A stretch of DNA of 64,000 nt, taken from assembly GCA_017614155.1 (NCBI GenBank), contig JAGACK010000017.1, positions 157,706-221,705 on the forward strand, written 5' to 3'. This document shows positions 1 through 9,193 of the stretch, in pieces. Both the position numbers and the translations under genes were made by a program. This DNA is from Lachnospiraceae bacterium. Lineage in GTDB: Bacteria > Bacillota > Clostridia > Lachnospirales > Lachnospiraceae. How positions within the stretch are numbered: position 1 is the stretch's first letter; every line of letters starts with the position of its first letter. The notes beneath the pieces are model-generated. The model ran no database searches. It was not told the DNA's origin and saw only the letters and a list, made by a program, of their open reading frames with translations.

Positions 1-975
1 GTAAGATGCGACAGCTATCGAAGCATCCAGAAAACCCGTCAGTTCAAAAAGCTCCCGGATGTCATCATGCTTGTCTCTGACTATTGCCAGCATTATATTG
101 AATTTGATGAGATCGAGATGAAAGAAGATCCGCAGATAATCGAGGACCATGTCAAGAAAACCGCCAGTCATGCCCCTTCCGGAAAACAGGATGAAGGTGT
201 TGATATTCAGTCCCCGCAATCCGTTTGAAAGCTCATCTATCCTCTTTGTATACTCAGCGGTCTCGCTGCACTTTATCTTTACCAGTTCCCTCGAAGACCT
301 GATCATCCGCGTGATATAGGCAAAGGATACTATATACGGCTCTATGTCACCCTTTCTTCTGAAATAGGTCGCCACATTGTAGATGAGGACCACAAAAAAG
401 ACCGGAAAGCCGATTACCGGTCTTACAAACACCATAATAAGCGCTGCTATTGCAAACAATATGCATAGTATGTGCCTGAAATTATTGTCGCCCGAAACAC
501 CTTCCAGATCATTCAGGTAATCGGAAACTGAGATCTTTGAAAGCCTCCCCATCTTTGCAAAGCATATCTGACAGGCAAGTCTTTCCGTCTCATTTTCGGA
601 AAAGAAACTGATGATCCTGTCCCGCCTCTTTATCACTTCTTCATCCTTTACGGGACGTCTGAGGATATCATACAGGACCTCTTTCCCTGTTTGTGAAAGG
701 GTGCTGTCCATTGACAGGAAAACCTCATCCATATCCAGATCATTCCAGGTAATATCATCTATTATCTGGCATCCTTTTCTGTGATGGAGATTGTTTCTGT
801 GAAAATGTGTGAGGGTGTCAAATTCCTCTGCGGAAAGAGATCTTTCCGTTTTTTTCCCGAAGGAGTTCTTCAGTTTCTCCCTTAATTTCTTTTTTCCGGC
901 CACCTCATCATATATTCCCCTGATCAAGAGGAGAATCATGACAAGCGCAGCTATCGCGACAACAATCACACCCAT
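1..975 (-). CDS. MutS-related membrane protein, partial (C-terminus beyond left edge)
   Basis: The leftward frame is open from the left edge to an ATG at 975-973 and gives 325 residues with no stop, so the gene continues outside the window. It starts with a membrane segment (MGVIVVAIAALVMILLLI). Near residues 80-110 is a segment (DDITWNDLDMDEVFLSMDST) typical of MutS lever/clamp-like regions in clostridial MutS-family proteins that carry membrane segments and lack the mismatch-recognition domain. A second hydrophobic stretch lies near residues 165-190. The ATPase domain would be in the missing part. A weak AGGGAAAG site precedes the start, 12 bp after the upstream mtaD stop, so it is probably the last gene seen in the leftward train. 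Its role is unknown; canonical mismatch repair is unlikely. The family call is by motif resemblance. Confidence 0.6.
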   Translation of the reverse strand, partial: MGVIVVAIAALVMILLLIRGIYDEVAGKKKLREKLKNSFGKKTERSLSAEEFDTLTHFHRNNLHHRKGCQIIDDITWNDLDMDEVFLSMDSTLSQTGKEVLYDILRRPVKDEEVIKRRDRIISFFSENETERLACQICFAKMGRLSKISVSDYLNDLEGVSGDNNFRHILCILFAIAALIMVFVRPVIGFPVFFVVLIYNVATYFRRKGDIEPYIVSFAYITRMIRSSRELVKIKCSETAEYTKRIDELSNGLRGLNINTFILFSGRGMTGGFLDMVLDYLRIFFHLDLIKFNIMLAIVRDKHDDIRELFELTGFLDASIAVASY

Positions 976-987
976 TTTATGCTTTCC

Positions 988-2262
988 CTATCTTAACCTG
1001 TCCGCAAGGTCCCCGACATATGAGTAAACAGCCTCAGGTTCAATGCCGATATTATATTCCCGGTCCTCATATCTGATCACACCGTCTATCATTGTCATTT
1101 TCACATTTATCTTTGATCCCGAATAGACAATGTTCTTTGTGATATTATTCAAGGGCTGCATATTAGGACTCATCAGATCGATCATGATGATATCTGCTTT
1201 TTTTCCTTCCTTCAGGCAATCACAGTCTGACAGTCCCATTGCTTTTGCTCCGCCTTTTGTCGCCATGATAAGCACATCATTTGCGTCAACGACCGATGCA
1301 TCCTCTTCTTTCAGTTTTGAAAGCCCCGTCACAAGAAACATTTCCCTGAACATATCCAGACAGTTATTGCTTGCGGGACCGTCTGTCCCGATAGCAAGAT
1401 CGATGCCCTCATCCAGATACCTTCTGATGTCGGCTATACCGCTTGCAAGCTTTGTGTTCGATCCCGGGTTCAGGACAATGGAAAGGCCCCTTTCCCTGAA
1501 TATCGCGATGTCCTCGTCCGACAGAAAAACGCAGTGATAGCCGCCTCCGCCATTATCAAACAGCCCAAGGCTGTCAGCAAGCTGCGTGGGCGTCATTTTA
1601 TATCTTTCGATGCAGCCTCTGACCTCCGATGCGGTCTCCGAATTGTGTCCGAAAACAGGAGCGCTGTATTTATGCGCCAGATCAGACAGTCCCATCAGCA
1701 GTTCCTTTGAACAGGTATATTCAGCATGATATCCAAACATATAAGATGTCAGCGGGTTGCCTGCATTTATTTTTTTATACCATTCCTCCTGTTCCTTTAA
1801 GGACTGGGAAAAATTATTCATCCCGCCGACCTGTACACATCTCATTCCGCCGGCAATACAGGCCTCGTCTATTGTTTCAGGCGTCAGATACATATCAAAG
1901 ATCGCAGTTATCCCCGATGAAAGATATTCCATTATGGCAAGCATCGTACACATCTTTATATCTTCACCGGTAAGCTTTGCCTCCCTTGGAAAGATCTGTT
2001 CATTCAGCCACCTGTCTAACGGAAGATCATCTGCCATGGACCGAAGAAAAGTCATCCCGGAATGGGTATGAGCATCCTTGAATCCCGGCATGAGAAGATT
2101 TCCCTTCACATCTATCTGCCTGTCCCAGATTATATCGCTGTCATTTTTAATCTTTCCGATGTACGATATCCTGTCATCAAAAACCCACAGTTCACTGTCC
2201 GGGGTGATATCCATGTTCCCGTTCATCGAAAGGATCCGCGCATTATAAAATCTTATCTTCAT
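988..2262 (-). CDS. mtaD: amidohydrolase, probable 5-methylthioadenosine/S-adenosylhomocysteine deaminase
   Basis: A 424-residue metal-dependent hydrolase of the amidohydrolase superfamily (TRZ/ATZ/MtaD group). It has the HxH metal motif in DAHTHSGMTF after the first beta strands, a His in HNSETASE, and the catalytic Asp in GTDGPASNN. Family members deaminate methylthioadenosine (MTA) or S-adenosylhomocysteine to the inosine derivatives. The start ATG overlaps the mtnA stop by 4 bp, so translation is probably coupled. Lying next to mtnA and a purine nucleoside phosphorylase, it most plausibly feeds MTA into salvage by way of methylthioinosine. Other substrates such as guanine, chlorohydrolase-type compounds or deoxyadenosine cannot be excluded from sequence alone. 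Confidence 0.82.
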   Translation of the reverse strand: MKIRFYNARILSMNGNMDITPDSELWVFDDRISYIGKIKNDSDIIWDRQIDVKGNLLMPGFKDAHTHSGMTFLRSMADDLPLDRWLNEQIFPREAKLTGEDIKMCTMLAIMEYLSSGITAIFDMYLTPETIDEACIAGGMRCVQVGGMNNFSQSLKEQEEWYKKINAGNPLTSYMFGYHAEYTCSKELLMGLSDLAHKYSAPVFGHNSETASEVRGCIERYKMTPTQLADSLGLFDNGGGGYHCVFLSDEDIAIFRERGLSIVLNPGSNTKLASGIADIRRYLDEGIDLAIGTDGPASNNCLDMFREMFLVTGLSKLKEEDASVVDANDVLIMATKGGAKAMGLSDCDCLKEGKKADIIMIDLMSPNMQPLNNITKNIVYSGSKINVKMTMIDGVIRYEDREYNIGIEPEAVYSYVGDLADRLR

Positions 2263-3314
2263 GACATCACCTTTTTTATGGAATCCTTAAATGGAGGATA
2301 CAAAATGCCCTTATCGGTTATGATTGCCGTAATCAGGTCATGATCAGTCACATCGAAAGCCGGATTATAATACTTTGCGCCCTCTACAGTCAGAGGCTTT
2401 TCGTACCACATGGTGCTGATCTCCTCCGGGTCTCTTTGTTCGATCTTTATATCCTTCCCGCTGTCGCAGTTCATATCAATCGTGGAATACGGACCAAGAA
2501 CATAGAACGGTATTCCGTGATGTTTTGCCAGAACGGCCAGTCCGCTTGTACCAATCTTGTTTGCAGTATCACCATTTGATGCGACCCTGTCACACCCAAC
2601 CAGAACCGCGTCAATTCTTCCCTCGCTCATGCATATATTGGCCATATTGTCACAGATCACGGTCACATCAACGCCCGCTTTTGCAAGTTCATAGGCCGTA
2701 AGCCTGGCCCCCTGAAGCAAAGGACGGGTCTCATCCGAATAAACACGAAACTCATATCCCCTTTCTTTTCCCAGAAGGATAGGTCCAAGTCCCGTGCCGT
2801 ATCTTGTTGTTGCCAGCGCTCCGGCATTGCAGTGCGTGAGGAGGCCGTCACCGTTTTTTAAAAGCGAAAGACCGTTTTCAGAAATTGAAAGACACATCCG
2901 GATATCTTCCTCATGGATCCTTTCCGCCTCTTCAAAAAGCGCTCTGCTCATATCTTCGGGACCACTGTCTGTCATGCTTTCGATCTTTCTGATCTGACGC
3001 GAAAGCGCCCAGCTTAAGTTTACGGCGGTCGGCCTTGAAAGATTGAGCCTGTCGGCATTCTCCTTCATGGCCTTTATAAAGCCGTCATGATCTGCGCCCC
3101 TTTGCTCCAGCGAAAGAACTGCCATACAGTAGCCCGCGAAAACGCCTATGCAGGGCGCCCCCCTGACAGACAGCGTCTTTATGGCATCATACATTTCCTC
3201 AAGCTTCTTCAGCTCTAAAAAAACCGTCTCTTTCGGAAGCCGTGTCTGATCGATGATCACAACAGCATCTTTGGGACCGTTCAGTTTTACCGGATCGTTA
3301 TCAAGATATTTCAT
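2259..3314 (-). CDS. mtnA: S-methyl-5-thioribose-1-phosphate isomerase
   Basis: A 351-residue protein of the eIF2B-like MtnA family, which converts 5-methylthioribose-1-phosphate (MTR-1-P) to methylthioribulose-1-phosphate (MTRu-1-P). Visible signatures are LSVRGAPCIGVFAGY near residue 50, LTHCNAGALATTRYGTG with the catalytic Cys near residue 160, and VGCDRVASNGDTANKIGT with the catalytic Asp near residue 240. Length is normal for the family. It lies 6 bp after the PNP gene and overlaps mtaD by 4 bp. None of mtnB, mtnC, mtnD, mtnK or a clear shunt aldolase is visible in the window, so the fate of MTRu-1-P is not shown here. Confidence 0.93.
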   Translation of the reverse strand: MKYLDNDPVKLNGPKDAVVIIDQTRLPKETVFLELKKLEEMYDAIKTLSVRGAPCIGVFAGYCMAVLSLEQRGADHDGFIKAMKENADRLNLSRPTAVNLSWALSRQIRKIESMTDSGPEDMSRALFEEAERIHEEDIRMCLSISENGLSLLKNGDGLLTHCNAGALATTRYGTGLGPILLGKERGYEFRVYSDETRPLLQGARLTAYELAKAGVDVTVICDNMANICMSEGRIDAVLVGCDRVASNGDTANKIGTSGLAVLAKHHGIPFYVLGPYSTIDMNCDSGKDIKIEQRDPEEISTMWYEKPLTVEGAKYYNPAFDVTDHDLITAIITDKGILYPPFKDSIKKVMS

Positions 3315-3320
3315 GATTAT

Positions 3321-4142
3321 TCAAAAGCTTTCAATCGAAGCCGTCACAAGCTTTTCAAAAAGAGGCGCTGCCTTCTGTCCGGCGGCTATAACCTCTTCCC
3401 CGGTCAGCTCATGATCGGCTATGCCTGCAGCCAGGTTGCAGACACAGGATATGCAGCAAATCCTGAAGCCGCAGTGATTTGCCGCAATGGCTTCCACAAC
3501 TGTGCTCATGCCGACAGCATCCGCTCCGAGCATCCCGAACATGCGTATCTCCGTGGGCGATTCATAGGAAGGTCCTGTAGTCTGAACATAGACTCCCTCC
3601 TTCAGATCGATCTTCAGTTCTTTTGCAGCATCTTTGATCTTCTTATTAAGTCCGGGATCGTAAACATGGCTCATGTCCGGGAATCTGACACCGAATTCAT
3701 CTATATTGCAGCCTATGAGAGGATTGGGCGCAAAGGATGAGATATGATCCTTTACGAGCATGAAGTCTCCTGCCCGAAAAGACGGATTTATGCCCCCGGA
3801 CGCGTTTGTCAGAAACAGTATCTTTGCCCCCATAAGTCTCATGAGCCTTGCCGGAAGCACAACATCCTTTATGTCATATCCTTCATAATAGTGGATCCTG
3901 CCCTTCATGCAGACCACCTTCTTTGAGCCCACCCGGCCGAAGATAAACCTGCCGTCATGTCCCGGTGCCGTAGAAACCGGAAAACCCTTTATCTCGCTGT
4001 AGGGAATCTCTACCTCAACCTCCATGTTCTTTGCGTAATCTCCGAGTCCCGAGCCCAGCACAAGGGCAATCTCCGGTTCAAAATCAGTTATCTTTCTCAC
4101 ATCCTCAAGACATCTCTTTACTTTCTCGTACACTTCACTCAT
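3321..4142 (-). CDS. punA: purine nucleoside phosphorylase (trimeric type)
   Basis: A 273-residue PNP of the trimeric family, which cleaves purine nucleosides with phosphate to ribose-1-phosphate and base. Signatures are LVLGSGLGDY (phosphate loop), APGHDGRF, KGRIHYYEGY, LTNASGGINPSF, TTGPSYESPTE with the conserved Glu, and CVCNLAAG with the base-contacting Asn. The frame is open further upstream to 4214, but that extension is lysine- and arginine-rich and overlaps the preceding gene. The ATG at 4142 has an AAGGAAG site and gives the normal family length. In this operon it may act on methylthioinosine made by MtaD, releasing MTR-1-P for MtnA. That pairing is an inference from gene order. Confidence 0.9.
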   Translation of the reverse strand: MSEVYEKVKRCLEDVRKITDFEPEIALVLGSGLGDYAKNMEVEVEIPYSEIKGFPVSTAPGHDGRFIFGRVGSKKVVCMKGRIHYYEGYDIKDVVLPARLMRLMGAKILFLTNASGGINPSFRAGDFMLVKDHISSFAPNPLIGCNIDEFGVRFPDMSHVYDPGLNKKIKDAAKELKIDLKEGVYVQTTGPSYESPTEIRMFGMLGADAVGMSTVVEAIAANHCGFRICCISCVCNLAAGIADHELTGEEVIAAGQKAAPLFEKLVTASIESF

Positions 4143-4485
4143 TTTTTTCTTCCTTTCCGCCTTCGTTTTGAGAAGCTTCCTCTGCTTCCGTTTCCGCGCC
4201 TGCCGCTTTTTCACTCATAACCTGTTCCTCCTGTATGGCAGATCTGTAAGGGACAGACCTCTCCTGTCTGTACAGATCGAGGATATCGGCTGCGCGATCA
4301 TACTGATTGGCATTTACATATATCACGCAAAGCTCCTTTGCGCCGTTGTATTCCTTTCTCTTGAAAAACGGGATCCTTTCCCACTTTTCAAGATAGGATA
4401 TCCCCCCGTTTACAAGACGGCTTACCACACCCTCTTTTGTTCTGACATTCGTTGTGCAGAATAATTCTATATCATTGTTTTCCAT
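4135..4485 (-). CDS. small protein of unknown function
   Basis: A 116-residue cytosolic protein that I do not recognise. The first about 80 residues look folded (MENNDIELFCTTNVRTKEG, then a mixed helical segment with YDRAADILDLYRQER). The last about 35 residues are a low-complexity acidic tail rich in Glu, Ala and Lys (AAGAETEAEEASQ), probably disordered. The stop overlaps the PNP start by 8 bp, so the two are translationally coupled. It lies 19 bp after the CDF transporter. There is no signal peptide or membrane segment. Its reading frame, ribosome site and packing support it being a real gene, but no function can be assigned. Confidence 0.65.
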   Translation of the reverse strand: MENNDIELFCTTNVRTKEGVVSRLVNGGISYLEKWERIPFFKRKEYNGAKELCVIYVNANQYDRAADILDLYRQERSVPYRSAIQEEQVMSEKAAGAETEAEEASQNEGGKEEKNE

Positions 4486-4504
4486 CTTATCTTACCTTTT
4501 ATCT

Positions 4505-5383
4505 TCAGGAATGATCATCCTCAAACGGGTTTACATGTATCATGATATGCTTCACGTTCGGAAACTTCTTTTCAACCGCATCATGTACATTCTCCGCGAT
4601 AGAATGCGCATCGATCAGGGAGATATCGCTTTGCACTGCAATCTCAAGATCTATGTAGATTCTGTTCCCGAACTGTCTGGTATGCAAAAGATCGATATTC
4701 AACACTCTCGGCTGCTGCAAAATGAAGTCTTTCAGCTCATCTTCAAATTCATTGCCGCAGGAGGTATCAAGCATTCTGCTAAGCGCATCCTTTGATATGT
4801 CAAATGCCACCTTGAATATAAAGATGCATATGATGAGACTTGCGATCGGATCCATGATGGGAAAGCCCAGTTTTGCCAGACCTATTCCTATAAAAGATCC
4901 GACAGACGAGATCGCATCCGAACGATGATGCCATGCATCCGCCCTGAAAGCAGGCGAGTCAAGTTTTTTTGCATAATGCATCGTATACCAGAACATTCCT
5001 TCCTTGACTACGATCGAAACTATCGCAGCAACAAGAGGAAGCATTGTGGGTACTATCAGCTCTTCACGGGCAATGACTTTTCGGATGCCCGAATAACCGA
5101 TCATCGCAGCAGTCCCGAAAAGGATGATCCCGAGAACCAGAGATGCGACACACTCAAGCCTTTCATGACCGTAAGGATGCTCCTCATCCTCGGGACGTTT
5201 TGCAAGCATCACTCCGATAAAAGCGATCAGTGTCGCAAAAACATCGGACAGGGAATGCACCGCATCGGAAACCATCGCGCCGGATCTTCCAAATAGACCG
5301 GCAAAGAGCTTGAATCCGGCAAGAAACACATTCCCCAGGATACCGACTGCGGACATCTGTTTTATGATCTTTTCCTCATCCAA
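4505..5383 (-). CDS. cation diffusion facilitator (CDF) family metal transporter
   Basis: A 292-residue CDF transporter, which exports divalent metal ions (Zn, Fe, Mn or Co) in exchange for protons. It has about six membrane helices in the first about 200 residues. The metal-site motif in TM2 is DAVHSLSD, the family motif HPYGHERLE follows, and the second site in TM5 is ADAWHHRSD. The C-terminal ferredoxin-like cytoplasmic domain has the His residues expected (IAENVHDAVEKKF, IMIHVNPFEDD). HxxxD type sites in TM2 and TM5 fit Zn/Cd or Mn subgroups; specificity cannot be decided. It starts 5 bp after the acyl-CoA synthetase stop, inside the long leftward train. Confidence 0.92.
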   Translation of the reverse strand: MDEEKIIKQMSAVGILGNVFLAGFKLFAGLFGRSGAMVSDAVHSLSDVFATLIAFIGVMLAKRPEDEEHPYGHERLECVASLVLGIILFGTAAMIGYSGIRKVIAREELIVPTMLPLVAAIVSIVVKEGMFWYTMHYAKKLDSPAFRADAWHHRSDAISSVGSFIGIGLAKLGFPIMDPIASLIICIFIFKVAFDISKDALSRMLDTSCGNEFEDELKDFILQQPRVLNIDLLHTRQFGNRIYIDLEIAVQSDISLIDAHSIAENVHDAVEKKFPNVKHIMIHVNPFEDDHS

Positions 5384-5388
5384 TGCTG

Positions 5389-7023
5389 TCAGCTCCTGTT
5401 TTCCAGCGCAACAAGCCCCTCGGCGCCATGCATCTTCCGAAGCTTTGGCTTTTCAATCTTTCCGGTGGCATTTCTGGGTATCTCCTCAAAGAATATCTCT
5501 TTTGGGCGCTTGTATCTGGGAAGTCCCATGCAGAATTCATCTATTTCTTCTTTGGAGCTTTCCATCCCGTCTTTCAGCTCTATGATCGCCGCGGTTCGTT
5601 CTCCAAGTCTTGGATCCGGCATTCCTATGACCGCCACATCCTTGACCTTTTCAAATTTGCGTATAAAGTTTTCTATCTGCACAGGGTAGATATTCTCCCC
5701 TCCGCTTACGATAACATCCTTCTTTCTGTCCACGAGGAAGATAAATCCTTCCGGATCCTGCATGGCCATGTCTCCCGTATACAGCCAGCCGTCTTTCAAC
5801 ACCTCAGCCGTTGCCTCGGGATTGTTATAGTAGCAGGTCATTACTCCGGGTCCCTTTACGCATAATTCTCCAACCTCTCCCTGCTTCACATCCTTTCCGT
5901 CCTCTGATACTATCCTGCATTCCCATCTGTAACCGGGAACACCAATTGCGCCTACCTTATCCACATTCTCAATACCAAGATGAACGCAGCCCGGACCCGT
6001 GGATTCGGAAAGACCGTAATTTGTATCATAATCATGATCGGGGAAGTATTTCTTCCAGCGTTTGACAAGAGAGGGCGGAACAGGCTGGGCGCCTATATGC
6101 ATGAGCCTCCATTGTGAAAGCTCATAATCCTCAAGACGGACACTTCCGTTTTCAATCGAATCAAGGATATCCTGCGCCCACGGCACCAGAAGCCAGACTA
6201 TGGTACATTTTTCGGAAGAAACGGCAGAAAGAATGATATCCGGCTTTGCCCCCTTTAAAAGGACTGCCCTGCTTCCCGCAACCAGAGAACCCATCCAGTG
6301 GAACTTTGCGCCCGTATGATAAAGCGGCGGGATACACAGGAAATTGTCTTCCCTTCCCGTCATATGATGCTTCTGTTCCATCTCGGCAGCCTGTGTGAGA
6401 CTTTGATGTTTATGGAGGATAGCCTTCGGAAAACCGGTCGTACCGGACGAAAAATAGATGGCACCGAAATCCTCCTCAGTGATCTTTACATCCGGCGCGC
6501 TGCTTGGACAGTCAGCGACTAGATCCCTGTAGCTTTCCGAAAAGCTGGGACAGTTGTCGCCCACGAACAGCAGGAGCCTTCCCTTGCTGAGCCTCTCCGC
6601 ATTTATCTCGATACGTCCTATGAATTCGGGACCGAAAACTATCATGTCAACTTCTGCAAGTTCCGCGCAGTACAGTATCTCCTCCGCATCATAACGGAAA
6701 TTGAAAGGGACAGCGATAGCTCCTGCCTTCAGGACACCGAAATAGATAGGCAGCCATTCCAGGCAGTTATACATGATAATCGCAACCTTGTCTCCTTTTT
6801 TTATCCCCCTGGCTATCAGAAGATTGGCAAAACGGTTTGCTTTTTCGTTAAAGACTTTCCACGTTATCTCTCTTCTGTAGGGTTCAAAATGCGACGGTTC
6901 AATAAGATCGTATTCCTTCCATGTAATCCTCCTGGTATCAGCCATTTCCGGATTCAGCTCTACAAGCGCGACCTCATCGGCATAGAGTTTTGCATTCCTT
7001 TCAAGGTACTCAGTTACTGGCAT
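5389..7023 (-). CDS. AMP-dependent acyl-CoA synthetase/ligase
   Basis: A 544-residue adenylate-forming enzyme of the ANL family that activates a carboxylic acid as acyl-AMP and then forms the CoA thioester. Motifs in order: the P-loop YFSSGTTGFPKAI near residue 195, YGLSESTGPG near 340, YTGDMA near 425, the hinge DRKKDVIVSGGENIYP, and the C-terminal catalytic Lys in RNATGKIEKPKL. It resembles medium- or long-chain fatty acid CoA ligases. The substrate is not evident. The start has a GAGGAGG site. It lies 6 bp after the HD-GYP gene and 5 bp before the CDF gene, so it is probably cotranscribed with signalling genes without an obvious functional link. Confidence 0.9.
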   Translation of the reverse strand: MPVTEYLERNAKLYADEVALVELNPEMADTRRITWKEYDLIEPSHFEPYRREITWKVFNEKANRFANLLIARGIKKGDKVAIIMYNCLEWLPIYFGVLKAGAIAVPFNFRYDAEEILYCAELAEVDMIVFGPEFIGRIEINAERLSKGRLLLFVGDNCPSFSESYRDLVADCPSSAPDVKITEEDFGAIYFSSGTTGFPKAILHKHQSLTQAAEMEQKHHMTGREDNFLCIPPLYHTGAKFHWMGSLVAGSRAVLLKGAKPDIILSAVSSEKCTIVWLLVPWAQDILDSIENGSVRLEDYELSQWRLMHIGAQPVPPSLVKRWKKYFPDHDYDTNYGLSESTGPGCVHLGIENVDKVGAIGVPGYRWECRIVSEDGKDVKQGEVGELCVKGPGVMTCYYNNPEATAEVLKDGWLYTGDMAMQDPEGFIFLVDRKKDVIVSGGENIYPVQIENFIRKFEKVKDVAVIGMPDPRLGERTAAIIELKDGMESSKEEIDEFCMGLPRYKRPKEIFFEEIPRNATGKIEKPKLRKMHGAEGLVALENRS

Positions 7024-7029
7024 TTCTGA

Positions 7030-9189
7030 TCAGTCCTCCTCTTTCTTATTTTCTCTTGCCGCAAACCTGTCAGCGACTTCAGTGACTTCTTTTTCACACT
7101 TGAGGAAAGCATCGGCGACCAAAGGATCAAAGTGTGTGCCTGCCTCCTCTTTTATTATGTTCATGGCCTTCTCGTATGAGAACGAGTCCTTGTAGCAGCG
7201 CTTTGAGACAAGGGCATCAAATACATCCGCTACAGCCATGATACGCGCCGACAGCGGTATATCCTCTCCTGCAAGTCCTTCGGGATATCCGGAACCGTCC
7301 CACTTTTCATGATGGTAGCCGGCAACATTCTTTGCTTCCTCCATATAGTCAGCTTCCGGCATTGCCGCAATGACCTGTTCTATGACATTCTTTCCGGCGG
7401 TAGTGTGTTCCTTCATGAGCTCAAATTCCATGTCGTTGAGCCTTCCGGGCTTATTCAGGATAACATCGGAGACAGAGATCTTTCCGATATCGTGAAGCGG
7501 AGCCGAACGAATACAGTCGCGTATGAACCTGTCTGTCATCAGATCCTTGTAATAACCGAGTTCCTTCATCTTGCGTGCCGTGATCCCGACATAGGCCGCT
7601 GTCTTTCTGACATGGTCTCCGGTACCTTCGTCACGGTTTTCCACCATATCGGCAAGGACAAGGATCAGGCTGTTCTGCATAGCCTCGATCTTTTCCATCT
7701 TCTCGTTGTTTTCTTCAAAGAACCTGGTGCTTTCCTCAGTAGTCTTGAGAAATGCCCTGTACAGCCTTTCTATTTCATCATCCGTACTGATATCCAGCTG
7801 TGAAAGAATCTCCACATTGTTCTTCCTTGCAAATTCATCCTCATATTCAAACCTGCCGGCAGCATAGGACATGGCATTGATGGGCAAAACCAGATGATAT
7901 CTTGCAAACCACGATGCTACGGCAAACAGAAGCATGATAAAACCGGCAAATATCATTATCGCCTTGAACACAAATTCCGACTCATATGTACGAAGACCCG
8001 ACATATCGATGTCCACTCCGGCATAACATACGCAGCTTCCGCTCGAATCATAAATGGGCTCATAATAGGTCAGCAGCCAGCCATAGGTATCCCTTGATAC
8101 CACGGGATCGATCCTTTTGCCCGCAAGAAGACTCGGCAGATATACCATGAAGGATTCATCAAACGGGATCACTTCTCCGGGTTCCGCGCCTGCCAGTCCT
8201 TCCGTATCGACATCAAATACCACATGGCATCCGTCTGACATGATCTTGTAAACATATACATATTTGACATCCTGACTGTTCTTGTAGAGATTTACCAGCT
8301 GTTTTTCTGTCTCCTCATATCCCTCGGCCGCGCTCCCCATGTCAATAAAATCATTTACCCTGTCTCCGTCAACTATATCGGATGCCATCTTTGCAACGCC
8401 TTGCGCAAGATATGAATGCTGTTCGGTGGAATAGTTCCTGAAAAGCATCATGCACACACTCGTACATATAGTCGCAATTGTAACTGAAAAGACAACGAGC
8501 ACCGTCATGAGCTTTGCATTGAGTGTCCATCTGCCTTTGGCTTTTTCTCCGCTCTTTTTCTCCTTCGGTATCGTTATGGGTTCCTGTTTCCATCCAACAA
8601 ATTCAAACCTGGACCAGAGTCTCCTGGGGATGAGATAAAGAAGGATCCTGACAATTATCACTGTCACGGCTTTATCGAGCAGATCGAATACATAATTGCT
8701 CGCAAACCACGATGGGAATTCACCGAGACCAAGATTGTAAAGGAAACTTACCAGGCCCGTGCTGAAAACACTTTGGTCGATGAAATGCAGATACCATGTT
8801 ATGATACCGCCCAGACCGCCTCCTATAAGACCAAGCACGAAAATGTAAAGGATCATGAACCGGATTTTTTTCAGATATCCCTTTTTGGAAAAAAATACAG
8901 TTATAACGGCTATCAGAACGCTTACAGGCGCATAATAGATCGAAACCCCGTCGGAAAAATTATTAATTATTGTTGAGATAAGCGCAACAGCTATACCGGG
9001 AACATATCCTCCCAGAAAAGCGACAAGCACCGTCCCGACCGTATCAAGATAGAGCATCAGCCCGGTCGCCTCAACAACGACTCTCCCTCCGATATTCAGT
9101 ACCAGTCCCACGAGGATCATCATCAGCGGCAGAAGCAGCTGTCTCCGCCTGCTTCCCGTTATCACCTCTTTGTATTCGGGATTATTCAT
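7030..9189 (-). CDS. HD-GYP cyclic-di-GMP phosphodiesterase with ECF-S-like membrane domain and extracellular sensor
   Basis: A 719-residue protein predicted to degrade c-di-GMP. The N-terminal about 190 residues form a six-helix membrane domain resembling substrate-binding (S) components of ECF transporters (VLNIGGRVVVE, LYLDTVGTVLVAFLGGYVPG). A helix near 245 and another near 410 bracket an extracellular cache-like sensor. A HAMP-like linker follows, then the HD-GYP domain: DHVRKTAAY near residue 525, the HD pair in LHDIGK near 565, and the GYP motif WDGSGYPEGLAG near 630. The metal-binding His and Asp residues are all present. An in-frame ATG 24 bp upstream exists, but the one at 9189 has AAGGA at good spacing. 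It overlaps or abuts the hybrid kinase stop, so the two are one unit. Confidence 0.88.
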   Translation of the reverse strand: MNNPEYKEVITGSRRRQLLLPLMMILVGLVLNIGGRVVVEATGLMLYLDTVGTVLVAFLGGYVPGIAVALISTIINNFSDGVSIYYAPVSVLIAVITVFFSKKGYLKKIRFMILYIFVLGLIGGGLGGIITWYLHFIDQSVFSTGLVSFLYNLGLGEFPSWFASNYVFDLLDKAVTVIIVRILLYLIPRRLWSRFEFVGWKQEPITIPKEKKSGEKAKGRWTLNAKLMTVLVVFSVTIATICTSVCMMLFRNYSTEQHSYLAQGVAKMASDIVDGDRVNDFIDMGSAAEGYEETEKQLVNLYKNSQDVKYVYVYKIMSDGCHVVFDVDTEGLAGAEPGEVIPFDESFMVYLPSLLAGKRIDPVVSRDTYGWLLTYYEPIYDSSGSCVCYAGVDIDMSGLRTYESEFVFKAIMIFAGFIMLLFAVASWFARYHLVLPINAMSYAAGRFEYEDEFARKNNVEILSQLDISTDDEIERLYRAFLKTTEESTRFFEENNEKMEKIEAMQNSLILVLADMVENRDEGTGDHVRKTAAYVGITARKMKELGYYKDLMTDRFIRDCIRSAPLHDIGKISVSDVILNKPGRLNDMEFELMKEHTTAGKNVIEQVIAAMPEADYMEEAKNVAGYHHEKWDGSGYPEGLAGEDIPLSARIMAVADVFDALVSKRCYKDSFSYEKAMNIIKEEAGTHFDPLVADAFLKCEKEVTEVADRFAARENKKEED

Positions 9190-9193
9190 AAGA

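Noticed and set aside
1130-1537. 135-residue rightward frame
   Set aside because: Antisense to mtaD, hydrophobic low-complexity composition typical of reverse-frame shadows, no ribosome site.
4143-4214. 24-residue N-terminal extension of PNP
   Set aside because: Lys/Arg-rich, antiphase with the acidic tail of the upstream gene, and beyond the normal family length; the internal ATG has a good ribosome site.
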